Assembly: GCA_047634015.1 (NCBI GenBank)
Contig: JBLIDB010000001.1
Location: 1 to 64,000, forward strand
Origin: JAJRXG01 sp047634015
GTDB lineage: Bacteria; Bacteroidota; Bacteroidia; Chitinophagales; Saprospiraceae
Direction: 5' to 3'
DNA length: 64,000 bases
This document shows positions 42,105-51,546 of this stretch, one piece after another. The position numbers were made by a program, and so were the translations under genes. Positions within the stretch are counted from its first letter, which is position 1, and every line of letters begins with the position of its first letter. Under the pieces are notes generated by a model. That model did no database searches. It was not told the origin of the DNA and worked only from the letters and a program-made list of their open reading frames with translations.

Positions 42105-44552
42105 ATGAAAGGAATATTTACGCTCTTACTATTTTTATTTATAGTAATCGGCATGCAAGCGCAGTTCGGCGGATTCGGTGGTGGAGGAGGAACCAAAATA
42201 AAAGGTAAAATCTCTGGAACTCTCATTGATTCTCTTACTTCAGAACCTATTAGTTACGCCTCATTATCGATGAAGAAATCTGGTAAAGAGAAGATATTAA
42301 ATGGAGCCCTCAGTGAGGATAATGGGGAATTTAGTTTTACTGATGTTGCCCCAGGTATTTATGAAATTGAAATATCATTTATAGGATATACAACTAAAAT
42401 ATTAACAGAAGTAGAAACCTCAAAAAAGAACCCAGACAATAAAGTTGGAAAGATCTTTATGGTGACTACTGATTACCTACTCGATGAAATCGAAATAACT
42501 GAAAAACGGGCCCTTATAGAAAGTAAAGTCGATAAGATCGTATTTAATGCGGAAGATGATTCATCAATAGCTGGAGGAGATGCGACGGATGTCTTGCGAA
42601 AGGTTCCGTTGCTGTCTGTAGATCTCGAGGGAAATGTTTCTTTGCGGGGATCTCAGAATGTGAGAATTCTTGTGAACGGAAAGCCTTCTGGAATGTTCTC
42701 AAGTAATGTGGCTGATGCATTAAAAATGTTTCCTGCTGATCAAATTAAAAAGGTTGAAGTAATCACTTCTCCCGGGGCTAAATATGATGGAGAAGGCGGA
42801 GCTGGAATTATAAATATTATTACAAAAAAGGCCAATGTAGAAGGCGTTGCGGGTACCATTAATGCTTCTGCAGGAACAAGACAAAATAATTCGAATTTGA
42901 ATTTGAATATAGGTAAAGGCAGGTTTGGGTTTTCTACCAATGCTTCAGTCTATTATTCCAATCCTGTTAATGCTGAGAACTCATTTTCTCGGATTGCAGA
43001 TAGTGGCGAGGAGCTCTACAGTTTTGAAGGGATTACGAAAAGTTCTAGATTGGGTTTCAGCGGATCGGCAAGTGCGTTTTATGATATTAATGCATATAAT
43101 GCCATTAATTCGGGATTGACGCTGCGTGGATATTCATCTGATCGGGATGGACCCAGTGTAGGTAATTTTGGTGATTTTTCATTTGATAGAACTACTGTTG
43201 GTGGAAGCCTTTTTAGTGGTTACGATTGGACCTTGGATTATACACGAAAGTTTGAAGATAATGATGTCAAGGAATTAACATTTGCAACTCAGGTTTCGGG
43301 CAATACACAGAATCAAGATAATATTGTTCGCGATGTACTCCTTACTGGAGAAGAACTGCGAAATGATATGATCGATAATGATGGAGATAATCTTGAAGTA
43401 ACAGGTCAGGTGGATTATGTACATCCTGTAGGAAAATCCAAATTAGAAATGGGAGCAAAGACGGTTATTAGAACAATAAAAAGTACTTCTGATTTTGTTC
43501 CAGATAACAATCGTTCTAATGTCTTTGACTATGACCAAGATGTCTATTCTGGATATGTTTCTTATAATTTTCTTGTTGGCAAGCTAAATTTTATTACAGG
43601 TCTAAGATATGAATACACCGGGATCCAAGGGGATGGGGAAGAGGTTTTACAGAGGTTCTCGAATAGCTACAATAGTTGGTTGCCTAATATCGCTGTAAGT
43701 CTTCCATTTAAGAATTTTAGGAATCTGAAATTGGCTTATAGTAAGAGAATTCAGCGGCCAAGCTTGTTTTATATTAATCCATTTAGGAATACTTCAGATT
43801 TTGCCAATATATCGGAAGGTAATCCAGAGTTGAATCCAGAATTGACGAATCAATTAGAAATGTCCTATAATACAAATGTAGCAGGGTTCACAATATTCGG
43901 TTCGGTATATTATAAACGTACTACTGATCTAATAGAGAGGGTTTCATTCACTGAATCAGTACCGAACCAGAATGAAGAAGTCCAGATTAATAGCTTTTCT
44001 AATGTAGGAACCAACAATTCAATAGGGGTAAATATATTTACTTCTAAGAGTGTTGGGAATCTTACTGTACGTGGAGGTGGCGATGTTTATACTTATAATG
44101 CTACTGGAATTGTCAATGGCCAAGAATTATCGGCAGATGAGTTGAGTTATCGATTATTCCTAAATGGAGATTTTAAAATATCAGGAACATTAAAAGCGGA
44201 TTTCTTTGGCTTTTTTCAAGCTCCGCGGTTTACACTTCAAGGACAGAATCCGAGTTTTTCGATTTTTGGATTTGGACTACGTAAGGAATTTGGAAAGGCG
44301 AGCTTAGGAATTAGAATAATTGAACCATTCAGTGCTAATAAAGCCTTCAATTCTGATATCCAAGGAGATGGATTCCGTTCCGTCTCCTCTTTTGTATTGC
44401 CATTCAGATCTTTTGGATTGAACTTTAGTTACAAATTTGGAAAGGTAGATTTCAAATCCCGTAAGAGTAAGATCAAGAATACTGATCAAAAAGGTGGAGA
44501 TGGCGGTCAAGGCGGTCAAGGCGGCCAAAGTGGTGGCGGTGGAGTCGGGTAA
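42105..44552 (+). CDS. TonB-dependent-receptor-like outer-membrane barrel protein with carboxypeptidase-regulatory-like N-terminal domain
   Basis: An 815-aa outer-membrane protein. After the signal peptide (1-20, QAQFGG) it has a Gly-rich linker and a CarboxypepD_reg-like domain (ISGTLIDSLTSEPISYASLS through GYTTKI). A plug follows with LLSVDLEGNVSLRGSQNVRILVNGKPSG and VEVITSPGAKYDGEGGAGIINIITKK, then an OMP_b-brl_3-type barrel. The plug is the short type that lacks a clear TonB box. The start at 42105 gives the signal peptide; the frame upstream to 41976 has no such feature. It may import or export a ligand or act in adhesion. It ends with a glycine/glutamine repeat tail. Confidence 0.88.
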   Translation: MKGIFTLLLFLFIVIGMQAQFGGFGGGGGTKIKGKISGTLIDSLTSEPISYASLSMKKSGKEKILNGALSEDNGEFSFTDVAPGIYEIEISFIGYTTKILTEVETSKKNPDNKVGKIFMVTTDYLLDEIEITEKRALIESKVDKIVFNAEDDSSIAGGDATDVLRKVPLLSVDLEGNVSLRGSQNVRILVNGKPSGMFSSNVADALKMFPADQIKKVEVITSPGAKYDGEGGAGIINIITKKANVEGVAGTINASAGTRQNNSNLNLNIGKGRFGFSTNASVYYSNPVNAENSFSRIADSGEELYSFEGITKSSRLGFSGSASAFYDINAYNAINSGLTLRGYSSDRDGPSVGNFGDFSFDRTTVGGSLFSGYDWTLDYTRKFEDNDVKELTFATQVSGNTQNQDNIVRDVLLTGEELRNDMIDNDGDNLEVTGQVDYVHPVGKSKLEMGAKTVIRTIKSTSDFVPDNNRSNVFDYDQDVYSGYVSYNFLVGKLNFITGLRYEYTGIQGDGEEVLQRFSNSYNSWLPNIAVSLPFKNFRNLKLAYSKRIQRPSLFYINPFRNTSDFANISEGNPELNPELTNQLEMSYNTNVAGFTIFGSVYYKRTTDLIERVSFTESVPNQNEEVQINSFSNVGTNNSIGVNIFTSKSVGNLTVRGGGDVYTYNATGIVNGQELSADELSYRLFLNGDFKISGTLKADFFGFFQAPRFTLQGQNPSFSIFGFGLRKEFGKASLGIRIIEPFSANKAFNSDIQGDGFRSVSSFVLPFRSFGLNFSYKFGKVDFKSRKSKIKNTDQKGGDGGQGGQGGQSGGGGVG
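44502..44528 (+). repeat. Three 9-bp tandem repeats in the receptor C-terminus
   Basis: GGCGGTCAA occurs twice and GGCGGCCAA once in direct tandem (44502-44510, 44511-44519, 44520-44528), encoding three GGQ triplets just before the stop. They continue into further Gly codons. Such in-frame repeats can change in length by slippage. Confidence 0.85.
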
Positions 44553-44704
44553 TTCCGCCCTTTCTTGCTAAGGACTATTGTTTTGATTTTTCTTGTACTT
44601 GTGGATTTGCGTAGCTTCGGTGTCGATTATACACGCCTTGTGCATTAGCTTGTCTTAATGGATATATTGTTGTTCAATGCGGGTTAAATATATAATGAAG
44701 TGCT

Positions 44705-45997
44705 ATGAAACTATGGGATAAGGGATACGACATCAATGCGCGTATTCAGGAATTTACGATAGGGAAGGATCGAGAGCTTGATATCCATCTTGCAAAGTAT
44801 GATGTGCTAGGATCGAAAGCACATACGAGAATGCTTTCCTCTATAGGATTGATAGAGGAGGAGGAGAATAAGGAATTGCAGCAGGAGATGGATAGCATCC
44901 TTTTGCTCATTGAATCGGGAGAATTCGAAATAGAAGAAGGAATAGAAGATGTCCACTCGCAGGTCGAACTCATGTTGATTAAAGCTTTGGGGGATATCGG
45001 CAAGAAAATTCACCTTGGAAGATCTCGTAATGACCAAGTGCTTTTGGATTTGAGATTATTCTTCAGAGATCAACTTGATCTGATGTCTGAAGTTACAGGA
45101 CAACTCGCAACGCTTCTTATCCAACACGCGGATAAAGAAAAGGAAGTCCTAATGCCAGGATATACGCATATGCAGATCGGAATGGTCTCATCTTTTGGGA
45201 TGTGGTTCGGAGGATTTGCAGAGGCGCTGATCGATGATATGGACTTTATAAAAGCCGTTCGCCGTGTTGTTAACCGTAATCCTCTTGGTACAGCAGCAGG
45301 ATATGGAAGTTCTATTCCATTGGATAGAGACATGACAACGGCAGAATTACAATTCCAAGGGCTTTGTATCAATCCTATCAATGCTCAAATCGGAAGAGGC
45401 AAGACAGAGATGCAAGTAGCGGATGCGATCGCAAGTGTTGCCTTGACGATCAATAAGATGGCGATGGACATTTGTCTCTTTACTAATGAGAACTATCACT
45501 TTATGTCCTTACCTAAGGAGTATACGACTGGATCTTCTATCATGCCTCACAAAAAAAATCCGGATGTATTTGAATTGATTCGGGCAAAGACCAATCTACT
45601 CATTGCCTTACCGGGTCAGATAGCAAGCATGATTTCTAATTTGAGTTCTGGGTATCACCGAGATTTTCAGTTGCAGAAGGAGATCTTGTTTCCAGCGATT
45701 TTTGAGCTTCAGAATATCCTCAATCTGGTAATCGAGTGCATTCCGAATCTTAAGATTCATGATACGAAGGTCTATGATGAACAATATAAGTACCTCTGGA
45801 GTGTAGAGGAGGTAAATAAGAATGTACTCAGTGGAATGACATTCCGAGATGCGTATCGCAGAGTAGGCATGGATATCGAAGCAGGGAAGTATGATCCTCC
45901 ACAGAAGATTGAGCATACACACATAGGTAGTATCAATAATCTTGGATTAGATCGGATGAAAGAGCGGCTTTCACAGATTCTTGAAGGAAAGGCGTGA
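44705..45997 (+). CDS. argH: Argininosuccinate lyase
   Basis: A 430-aa member of the fumarase/aspartase superfamily that cleaves argininosuccinate to arginine and fumarate, the last step of arginine synthesis. The family signature GSSIMPHKKNPD is near residues 278-289 (catalytic Ser in this loop). GRSRNDQVLLDLRLF near 104-118 and PGYTHMQIGMVSSFG near 150-164 are the other two conserved regions. Length is near normal. No other arg genes are adjacent. Confidence 0.94.
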   Translation: MKLWDKGYDINARIQEFTIGKDRELDIHLAKYDVLGSKAHTRMLSSIGLIEEEENKELQQEMDSILLLIESGEFEIEEGIEDVHSQVELMLIKALGDIGKKIHLGRSRNDQVLLDLRLFFRDQLDLMSEVTGQLATLLIQHADKEKEVLMPGYTHMQIGMVSSFGMWFGGFAEALIDDMDFIKAVRRVVNRNPLGTAAGYGSSIPLDRDMTTAELQFQGLCINPINAQIGRGKTEMQVADAIASVALTINKMAMDICLFTNENYHFMSLPKEYTTGSSIMPHKKNPDVFELIRAKTNLLIALPGQIASMISNLSSGYHRDFQLQKEILFPAIFELQNILNLVIECIPNLKIHDTKVYDEQYKYLWSVEEVNKNVLSGMTFRDAYRRVGMDIEAGKYDPPQKIEHTHIGSINNLGLDRMKERLSQILEGKA

Positions 45998-46069
45998 CAA
46001 TTCATTTTTCGCCCACGTCTTAAAAGTATAGAATTCAAAAAAGCAATATCTTGTAGTCAAAGCAATATT

Positions 46070-47086
46070 ATGATAGGAACAATGCCATTAGAGGAAGCTA
46101 AAAAGAGCTTGGAAAGAAGAGGGTATCTTGCAGTAGAGACGGATCCAACAATGGATTTTGAAGCCGAGATCAATCGACTCAAGAAGGAAAAGAATGCTAT
46201 CATTCTGGCGCACTACTACGTTGATTCTGATATTCAGGATATTGCAGACTTCATTGGGGATAGCTTACAGTTGGCGCAAGAGGCAGAGAGAACGGATGCA
46301 GATATTATTGTTTTTGCTGGCGTCCACTTTATGGCAGAGACAGCTAAGATGTTGAATCCTTCTAAGAAGGTGCTTCTGCCAGATTTGAAAGCAGGTTGTT
46401 CATTGGCAGATTCTTGTCCTCCAAATATATTTCGGAAGTTCAAAGAGAAGCACCCAGAGCATGTAGTGGTTAGTTATATAAACTGTACTGCGGAGCTCAA
46501 GACATTAACAGACATATGCTGCACTTCTTCTAATGCTATCCATGTGATCAATAGCGTGCCTGAAGATCAAGGAATCATATTCGCTCCAGATAAGAATCTC
46601 GGTGCTTATCTTCAGAAGAAGTCTGGAAGAGACAATATGATCCTATGGAATGGAGCATGTATGGTACACGAGATATTCTCTGCGGAGAAGATTGTCAAAG
46701 CCATGGTCAGACATCCAGAGGCTGAATTAATCGCACATCCAGAATGCGAAGCACATATATTGGAGAAGGCGCATTTTATAGGATCTACAAGTGGATTATT
46801 GAGATATACTCAAGAGAGTGATGTCCAAGAATTTATAGTTGCAACGGAATCAGGGATCATCCATCAGATGGAATTGAAGTCTCCTGATAAGAATTTCATT
46901 CCTGCTCCGCCTAACAACACTTGTGCATGTAATGACTGCCCACATATGAAGCGTAATTCTATAGAGAAATTATACCTCTGTATGGAATACGAACTTCCTG
47001 AAATTATTCTTGAAGATTGGGTTATAGAAAAAGGAGTAGCTTGTATAGATCGTATGATGGAGATTAGTAAGAAGGCAGGATTGTAG
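46070..47086 (+). CDS. nadA: Quinolinate synthase
   Basis: A 338-aa iron-sulfur enzyme of NAD synthesis that joins iminoaspartate with dihydroxyacetone phosphate. It shows ILAHYYVDSDIQDIADFIGDSLQLA near 44-68, and the family Cys pattern with Cys in KAGCSLADSC, NCTAE, CTSSNA, HPECEAHI and CACNDCPHM. The conserved cysteines include those that bind the [4Fe-4S] cluster. nadB and nadC are not adjacent. A near match to the -7 box (TATCTTGT) lies upstream at about 46047. Confidence 0.95.
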   Translation: MIGTMPLEEAKKSLERRGYLAVETDPTMDFEAEINRLKKEKNAIILAHYYVDSDIQDIADFIGDSLQLAQEAERTDADIIVFAGVHFMAETAKMLNPSKKVLLPDLKAGCSLADSCPPNIFRKFKEKHPEHVVVSYINCTAELKTLTDICCTSSNAIHVINSVPEDQGIIFAPDKNLGAYLQKKSGRDNMILWNGACMVHEIFSAEKIVKAMVRHPEAELIAHPECEAHILEKAHFIGSTSGLLRYTQESDVQEFIVATESGIIHQMELKSPDKNFIPAPPNNTCACNDCPHMKRNSIEKLYLCMEYELPEIILEDWVIEKGVACIDRMMEISKKAGL

Positions 47087-47440
47087 GATGAAAGCAGACT
47101 AAGTTCTGTTGTCTTATAAAATCTTTTTTTGCTTATAAAGAGTCGTGCCGATTCAGTTTACTTTGTCTTTTTAAGCCCGCAGTCAAGTATGCTTTTCTTG
47201 TCAAAAGACGCGATGCAAATATGAAGACTTCTTTTAGAATGTATGCCGTAAAGATGATGGTAATGATCTAGTGATATCCCGAAATTGTGATTCATATTCC
47301 CTAAATTTCTCTTGGCAGAATGAATTTTTTATTTAGTAGAAAATATAAATTTACAATCTTGCTACCTCAATATTTCTACTTCATGGATATCCTTCTTTTT
47401 TTTTAAAAGAAAATGAAGAAGAGTTAGAATTGCACTTAGC
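47087..47440. other. 354-base intergenic region between convergent nadA and pdxH
   Basis: The region is AT-rich with several homopolymer runs (for example a 7-T run near 47123 and an 11-T run at about 47395). The longest start-to-stop frame I saw by eye is a 16-codon Met-rich one at 47221, without support. I saw no tRNA, no strong hairpin with T-run and no repeat match to the other intergenic elements. Confidence 0.6.
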
Positions 47441-48094
47441 TTACGGAGCCAATCGATTAATCTCCCAGGCTTCCCCATGCTTAGTATAAGTTAATCTATC
47501 ATGCATTCTATTTGCTCTTCCTTGCCAGAATTCTAAATAGTGGGGTTTTAAAACATATCCACCCCAATGCGGAGGTTTTGGAAGTACTGTACTATCTTTA
47601 TAAATACCGCCGATCTCTTCAACACGGTCATCAAGTATTGATCGATCAGGGATTACTTCACTCTGAGGAGACGCCCAAGCACCTACTTGACTTTCTCGAG
47701 GACGGGATTGGAAGTAAGCTTTTGATTTTGCGGTATCGAGCTTGGTAATGGCGCCTTCGATTCTAATTTGTCTTTCGAGTCCTTGCCAGAAGAATAGGAT
47801 TGCGGCTTTGGGGTTCAGGTTGAGTTCTTGACCTTTCCGGCTGCGATAATTCGTGTAAAATATAAAACCCTCTAGCTCTATTCCTTTGATCAATAATGTT
47901 CTTGAGGAAGGCTGCCCATCTTTGTCTACTGTGGCGAGTGTAAATGTATTGGGTTCTGGGACATCAGGATTTCCGATTGCTTCGCCCAACCATTTATTAG
48001 CCATAGTAATTGGATCAGATAGAAGATCCTCTTTGTTTAGAGTTGAGCTTTCGTAACTCTGTCTTATATCTTCTAAAGGCAAGTCCTCATTCAT
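47441..48094 (-). CDS. pdxH: Pyridoxamine/pyridoxine 5'-phosphate oxidase
   Basis: A 217-aa FMN flavoprotein that makes pyridoxal 5'-phosphate. The typical segments are ATVDKDGQPSSRTLLIKG near 54-71, FYTNYRSRKGQEL near 77-89, FFWQGLERQIRIEG near 98-111, YFQSRPRESQVGAWAS near 122-137 and the C-terminal RLAP ending. It overlaps the RND pump stop (ATGA) and is the last gene of that minus-strand series, so a shared transcript is possible although the functions are unrelated. Confidence 0.94.
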   Translation of the reverse strand: MNEDLPLEDIRQSYESSTLNKEDLLSDPITMANKWLGEAIGNPDVPEPNTFTLATVDKDGQPSSRTLLIKGIELEGFIFYTNYRSRKGQELNLNPKAAILFFWQGLERQIRIEGAITKLDTAKSKAYFQSRPRESQVGAWASPQSEVIPDRSILDDRVEEIGGIYKDSTVLPKPPHWGGYVLKPHYLEFWQGRANRMHDRLTYTKHGEAWEINRLAP

Positions 48095-51000
48095 ACTTCT
48101 TCTTCTGTTGCGTACTTTTTTAATATTCCTTTTCTCTCAGTAAGGTATTTTATTCTATAGGCAAGATAGTACATAGCAGGTACAACTACCAGTGTTAAGA
48201 AAGTCGCGAATGTCATTCCATAGATAACAGTCCATGCGAGAGGGCCCCACAAAGAGGTTGTGTTTCCACCAATATAAATCTGAGCATCCAATTCCGTCAA
48301 CAAACTAAAGAAATTCATGTTGAATCCTGTCGCCAAGGGGACAAGCCCAAGAATGGTTGTAATAGCTGTCAGCAATACTGGTCGCAATCTTGTTGCTCCA
48401 CCTTGAATGATACTATCTTTGATTTCACTTTTTTCGAGTAAGAGCATATGCGGAACTCTTTTTTCTTCTCGTTTACGCTGTATGACAAGGTTAATATAAT
48501 CCACAAGCACGATCGCATTATTAACTACTATTCCGGCTAAGGATATAATTCCAACTCCAGTAAAGATGACAACTATAGTTTTACCTGTTATCGCATATCC
48601 GAGAAATACGCCTATCGTACTAAATACAATAGATAGAATTATAATGAACGGAGAGTAGATAGAATTAAACTGAGCAACAAGAATTATAAAAATCGAAAAG
48701 AGGGCTAACATGAATGCCCCATTTAGGAAGGCCATGTCTTCCGCTTGTTGTTCTTGTTCTCCAGTAAATACATATGTGACTCCTCTCGGCATAGTGAAGC
48801 TTTCCATCGCTTGTTTTAATTCTGTAACGATCTCATTTGTATTATACCCTTGTATTACTTTAGAATAAACAGTAATATTCCTTTCCTGATCTTTCCTTTT
48901 AATAGCGTTATAACTTGTACTGTAATTATAAGAAGCGACAGCACTAATAGGAATTTGAACTATTTTACCCGTGATCTGATTTCTAAATGTTATTTCCTGA
49001 TTCATTAAGGCCGTAACATTATCTCGATATTTTTTTGACAACCTTACCATTATCGGATATTCATCTTCTCCATCTTTGAATTTAGAAACTTCTTTTCCAA
49101 ATACAGAGGTTCGAAGCGCCATGGCTATCTGTGCTGTGGAGAGTCCATATCTTCTGGCGGACTCTCTGTCTATTTTAATTTCTAATTCTGGTTTAGCGAG
49201 CCTTACGTCAGCCTTAAGCCCTTCAACGCCGGGAACTTTTTGTGAATTAAGATATTGAATCACATCTTTAGAAAGGGAAGATAATTGATCAATATCTTCG
49301 CCTGTCAATTCTAAACTAATTGGTAGGCCTGTTGGGGGGCCATCGCTATTTTGACCAACTACAATGGATACTCCCGGTTGCTCGCGAACTGCATCTCTTA
49401 TTGCTTGCATGGCATCTGCAGTAGAGATTCCATTTCTTTCTTTGTACTGGACGAATGAAGTTGTAATTCTTGCTTTATGAGGAGTAACTCCGGGCTCTGG
49501 AGGTGTTGAAGGATCATTAGTGTCTTTCCCGATTTGTGTAAGTACTTCTTCTACAATTTCACTATAAGGAACAAGAGCTTGCTTTACATCTTCTTCGATA
49601 CCCTTAACTACATCATTGGTTGCCTCTATCCCTGAACCCAATGGCAGGTCTACAAATACATTTACATATTGAGGCTGGCCAGAAGGGAAAAATTCTACTT
49701 TTGGCATATTGGCCATAAGTAACATTAACGATCCAATCAAAAGTGCTATCATACCTCCAAACATTATAATTGGTCCCGGTCCTTTCAATATAAATTTCAC
49801 GAATCGTTTGTAACTACTTTCAAGTGCTGGAAGCCCACGATTTTGAAAGTAAAACGTGCCTGGACGAAATAAAAAGAAGTTAATCGTAGATAGCCCAGCT
49901 ATGAGGACAGCAATATTTCTGGCCCAATTAATTTCTATGAAATGAAAAGCAACGGCAAATAGAAGTAAGATGGCAGCACCAATTAGGACATTTCTTTGCT
50001 TACGTCTTCTCAGCTGTCTCGTGTCGGCTCGTTCATCTACCTTCATAAATCGAGATGTCAATACGGGATTAATAACCAGCGCCACAAAAAGAGATGATGT
50101 CAATACGGCAATGAGTGTTATTGGAAAAAATTTCATAAACTCACCCATAATCCCTGGCCACATCGCTAGTGGAATAAAGGCGGCAAGTGTAGTAGCAGTC
50201 GAGGCGATAATTGGCATAGCGACTTCTCCAGCCCCGTACTTGGCCGCGTCTGACCCGGAGTATCCTTCTTGCATATATCTATAAATGTTTTCAACCACAA
50301 CGATGGCATTGTCCACTAACAGACCAAGTGCTAAGATCAATCCGAAGAAAACGATCATATTCATGGAGTTGCCCGTTATATCCAACCATAGTATTCCTAA
50401 TAACATAGAAAGAGGAATAGCGATTCCAACGAAAAGGGCGTTCCTAAGACCGAGAAAGAATAGTAGTACAAGAACCACAAGAATGACTCCCGATATAATA
50501 CTATTTTCTAATGTTGATACGGATTCCTCTGTATAAACAGAGGTGTCATTGAATAGGGCTATATTCAACTCAGGAGGAAAGTTCACCCTTTGTTCTTCGA
50601 TGACAATTCTAATCTTCGCAGCGACGTCGATTACATTTCCACCTTTTCTTTTCACGATATCAAGGGAGATAACTGGCAGACTATTAGATCTGGCATAGCT
50701 TTCTCTATCCTCAAATCCCAATACCACATCAGCAAAGTCTCGGAGGTATATAGGTTTTCGCTTTTCACTTTTTACAACGACATTTTTAATTTCATTTGTG
50801 TTCTGAAATTCACCAAGAATCCTAATTGAGCGATTAAAATTCTGATTTGTTATTTCTCCAGCGGACATTGACATATTCTCCTGTGCAATGGCTTGCTCTA
50901 CATCATTAAAAGATACTTGTAATGCTTGCATTTTGAGAAGATCAATATTGATCTTGACTTCTCTTTCGAGACCTCCTTTTAATTGTATATTATTGATCTC

Positions 51001-51546
51001 CCGAAGTTGCTCAAACTCGTCTTGAAGCGTCTCGGCGTATTCTCGCAATTCTTCCAAAGCATAATTTCCAGATAGGTTAACCGTCATTATTGGAAATTCG
51101 GAAAGGTTTACTTCCTCTACACTTGGATCTTGATCCAAGTCATTAGGTAATTCAGACTTAGCCTTCTCTACCGCATCCTTGACTTTACGAAGTGCGAGAT
51201 CCTTGTCTTCATCTGCTTCGAATTCTACCAGTATTACAGAAAAATCCTGGATAGATGTTGATTTTATATTCTTAATACCAGAAATCGTAGAGATCTCTTT
51301 CTCCATGGGACGAGCAACCAAGTTTTCAATCTCCGCTGCAGAGTTACCAAAGTAAGGTGTATTAATGTATATCGTCGGAAGACTTGCTTCTGGATACGAT
51401 TCTTTCGACATGCTCGTATAGGAGCGAAATCCAAATATTACGATCATCAGGATGAGGATCATAATACTCGTTCCATTATCTATCGCGAAGTTGCTTAGAC
51501 TAAATGTTCTAAGTTTATCTTTAATACTACTCATTAGAGTTGACAT
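48091..51546 (-). CDS. RND-family efflux pump, AcrB/MexB-like
   Basis: A 1151-aa inner-membrane proton-driven pump. Twelve helices are arranged as 1 + 5 and 1 + 5 around two large periplasmic loops. The second half of the first helix block has ALGLLVDNAIVVVENIYRYMQEG (near 404-426), where the proton-relay Asp is expected, and the last block contains AGIVVNNAIVLVDYIN. The protein exports drugs or lipids across both membranes with the adaptor and TolC proteins encoded upstream. Two ATGs (51546 and 51534) are possible; it overlaps the adaptor gene by 20 bases. It is longer than AcrB because of inserted segments near residues 510-560. Confidence 0.93.
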   Translation of the reverse strand: MSTLMSSIKDKLRTFSLSNFAIDNGTSIMILILMIVIFGFRSYTSMSKESYPEASLPTIYINTPYFGNSAAEIENLVARPMEKEISTISGIKNIKSTSIQDFSVILVEFEADEDKDLALRKVKDAVEKAKSELPNDLDQDPSVEEVNLSEFPIMTVNLSGNYALEELREYAETLQDEFEQLREINNIQLKGGLEREVKINIDLLKMQALQVSFNDVEQAIAQENMSMSAGEITNQNFNRSIRILGEFQNTNEIKNVVVKSEKRKPIYLRDFADVVLGFEDRESYARSNSLPVISLDIVKRKGGNVIDVAAKIRIVIEEQRVNFPPELNIALFNDTSVYTEESVSTLENSIISGVILVVLVLLFFLGLRNALFVGIAIPLSMLLGILWLDITGNSMNMIVFFGLILALGLLVDNAIVVVENIYRYMQEGYSGSDAAKYGAGEVAMPIIASTATTLAAFIPLAMWPGIMGEFMKFFPITLIAVLTSSLFVALVINPVLTSRFMKVDERADTRQLRRRKQRNVLIGAAILLLFAVAFHFIEINWARNIAVLIAGLSTINFFLFRPGTFYFQNRGLPALESSYKRFVKFILKGPGPIIMFGGMIALLIGSLMLLMANMPKVEFFPSGQPQYVNVFVDLPLGSGIEATNDVVKGIEEDVKQALVPYSEIVEEVLTQIGKDTNDPSTPPEPGVTPHKARITTSFVQYKERNGISTADAMQAIRDAVREQPGVSIVVGQNSDGPPTGLPISLELTGEDIDQLSSLSKDVIQYLNSQKVPGVEGLKADVRLAKPELEIKIDRESARRYGLSTAQIAMALRTSVFGKEVSKFKDGEDEYPIMVRLSKKYRDNVTALMNQEITFRNQITGKIVQIPISAVASYNYSTSYNAIKRKDQERNITVYSKVIQGYNTNEIVTELKQAMESFTMPRGVTYVFTGEQEQQAEDMAFLNGAFMLALFSIFIILVAQFNSIYSPFIIILSIVFSTIGVFLGYAITGKTIVVIFTGVGIISLAGIVVNNAIVLVDYINLVIQRKREEKRVPHMLLLEKSEIKDSIIQGGATRLRPVLLTAITTILGLVPLATGFNMNFFSLLTELDAQIYIGGNTTSLWGPLAWTVIYGMTFATFLTLVVVPAMYYLAYRIKYLTERKGILKKYATEEEV

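Noticed and set aside
44553..44704. Search for tRNA or small RNA between the TonB receptor and argH
   Set aside because: No cloverleaf or T-arm sequence was found; only a weak GGCGG/CCGCC pairing around the receptor stop codon.
49970..50284. A 104-codon frame opposite the RND pump gene
   Set aside because: Antisense shadow of a strongly conserved pump; composition follows the pump codons.
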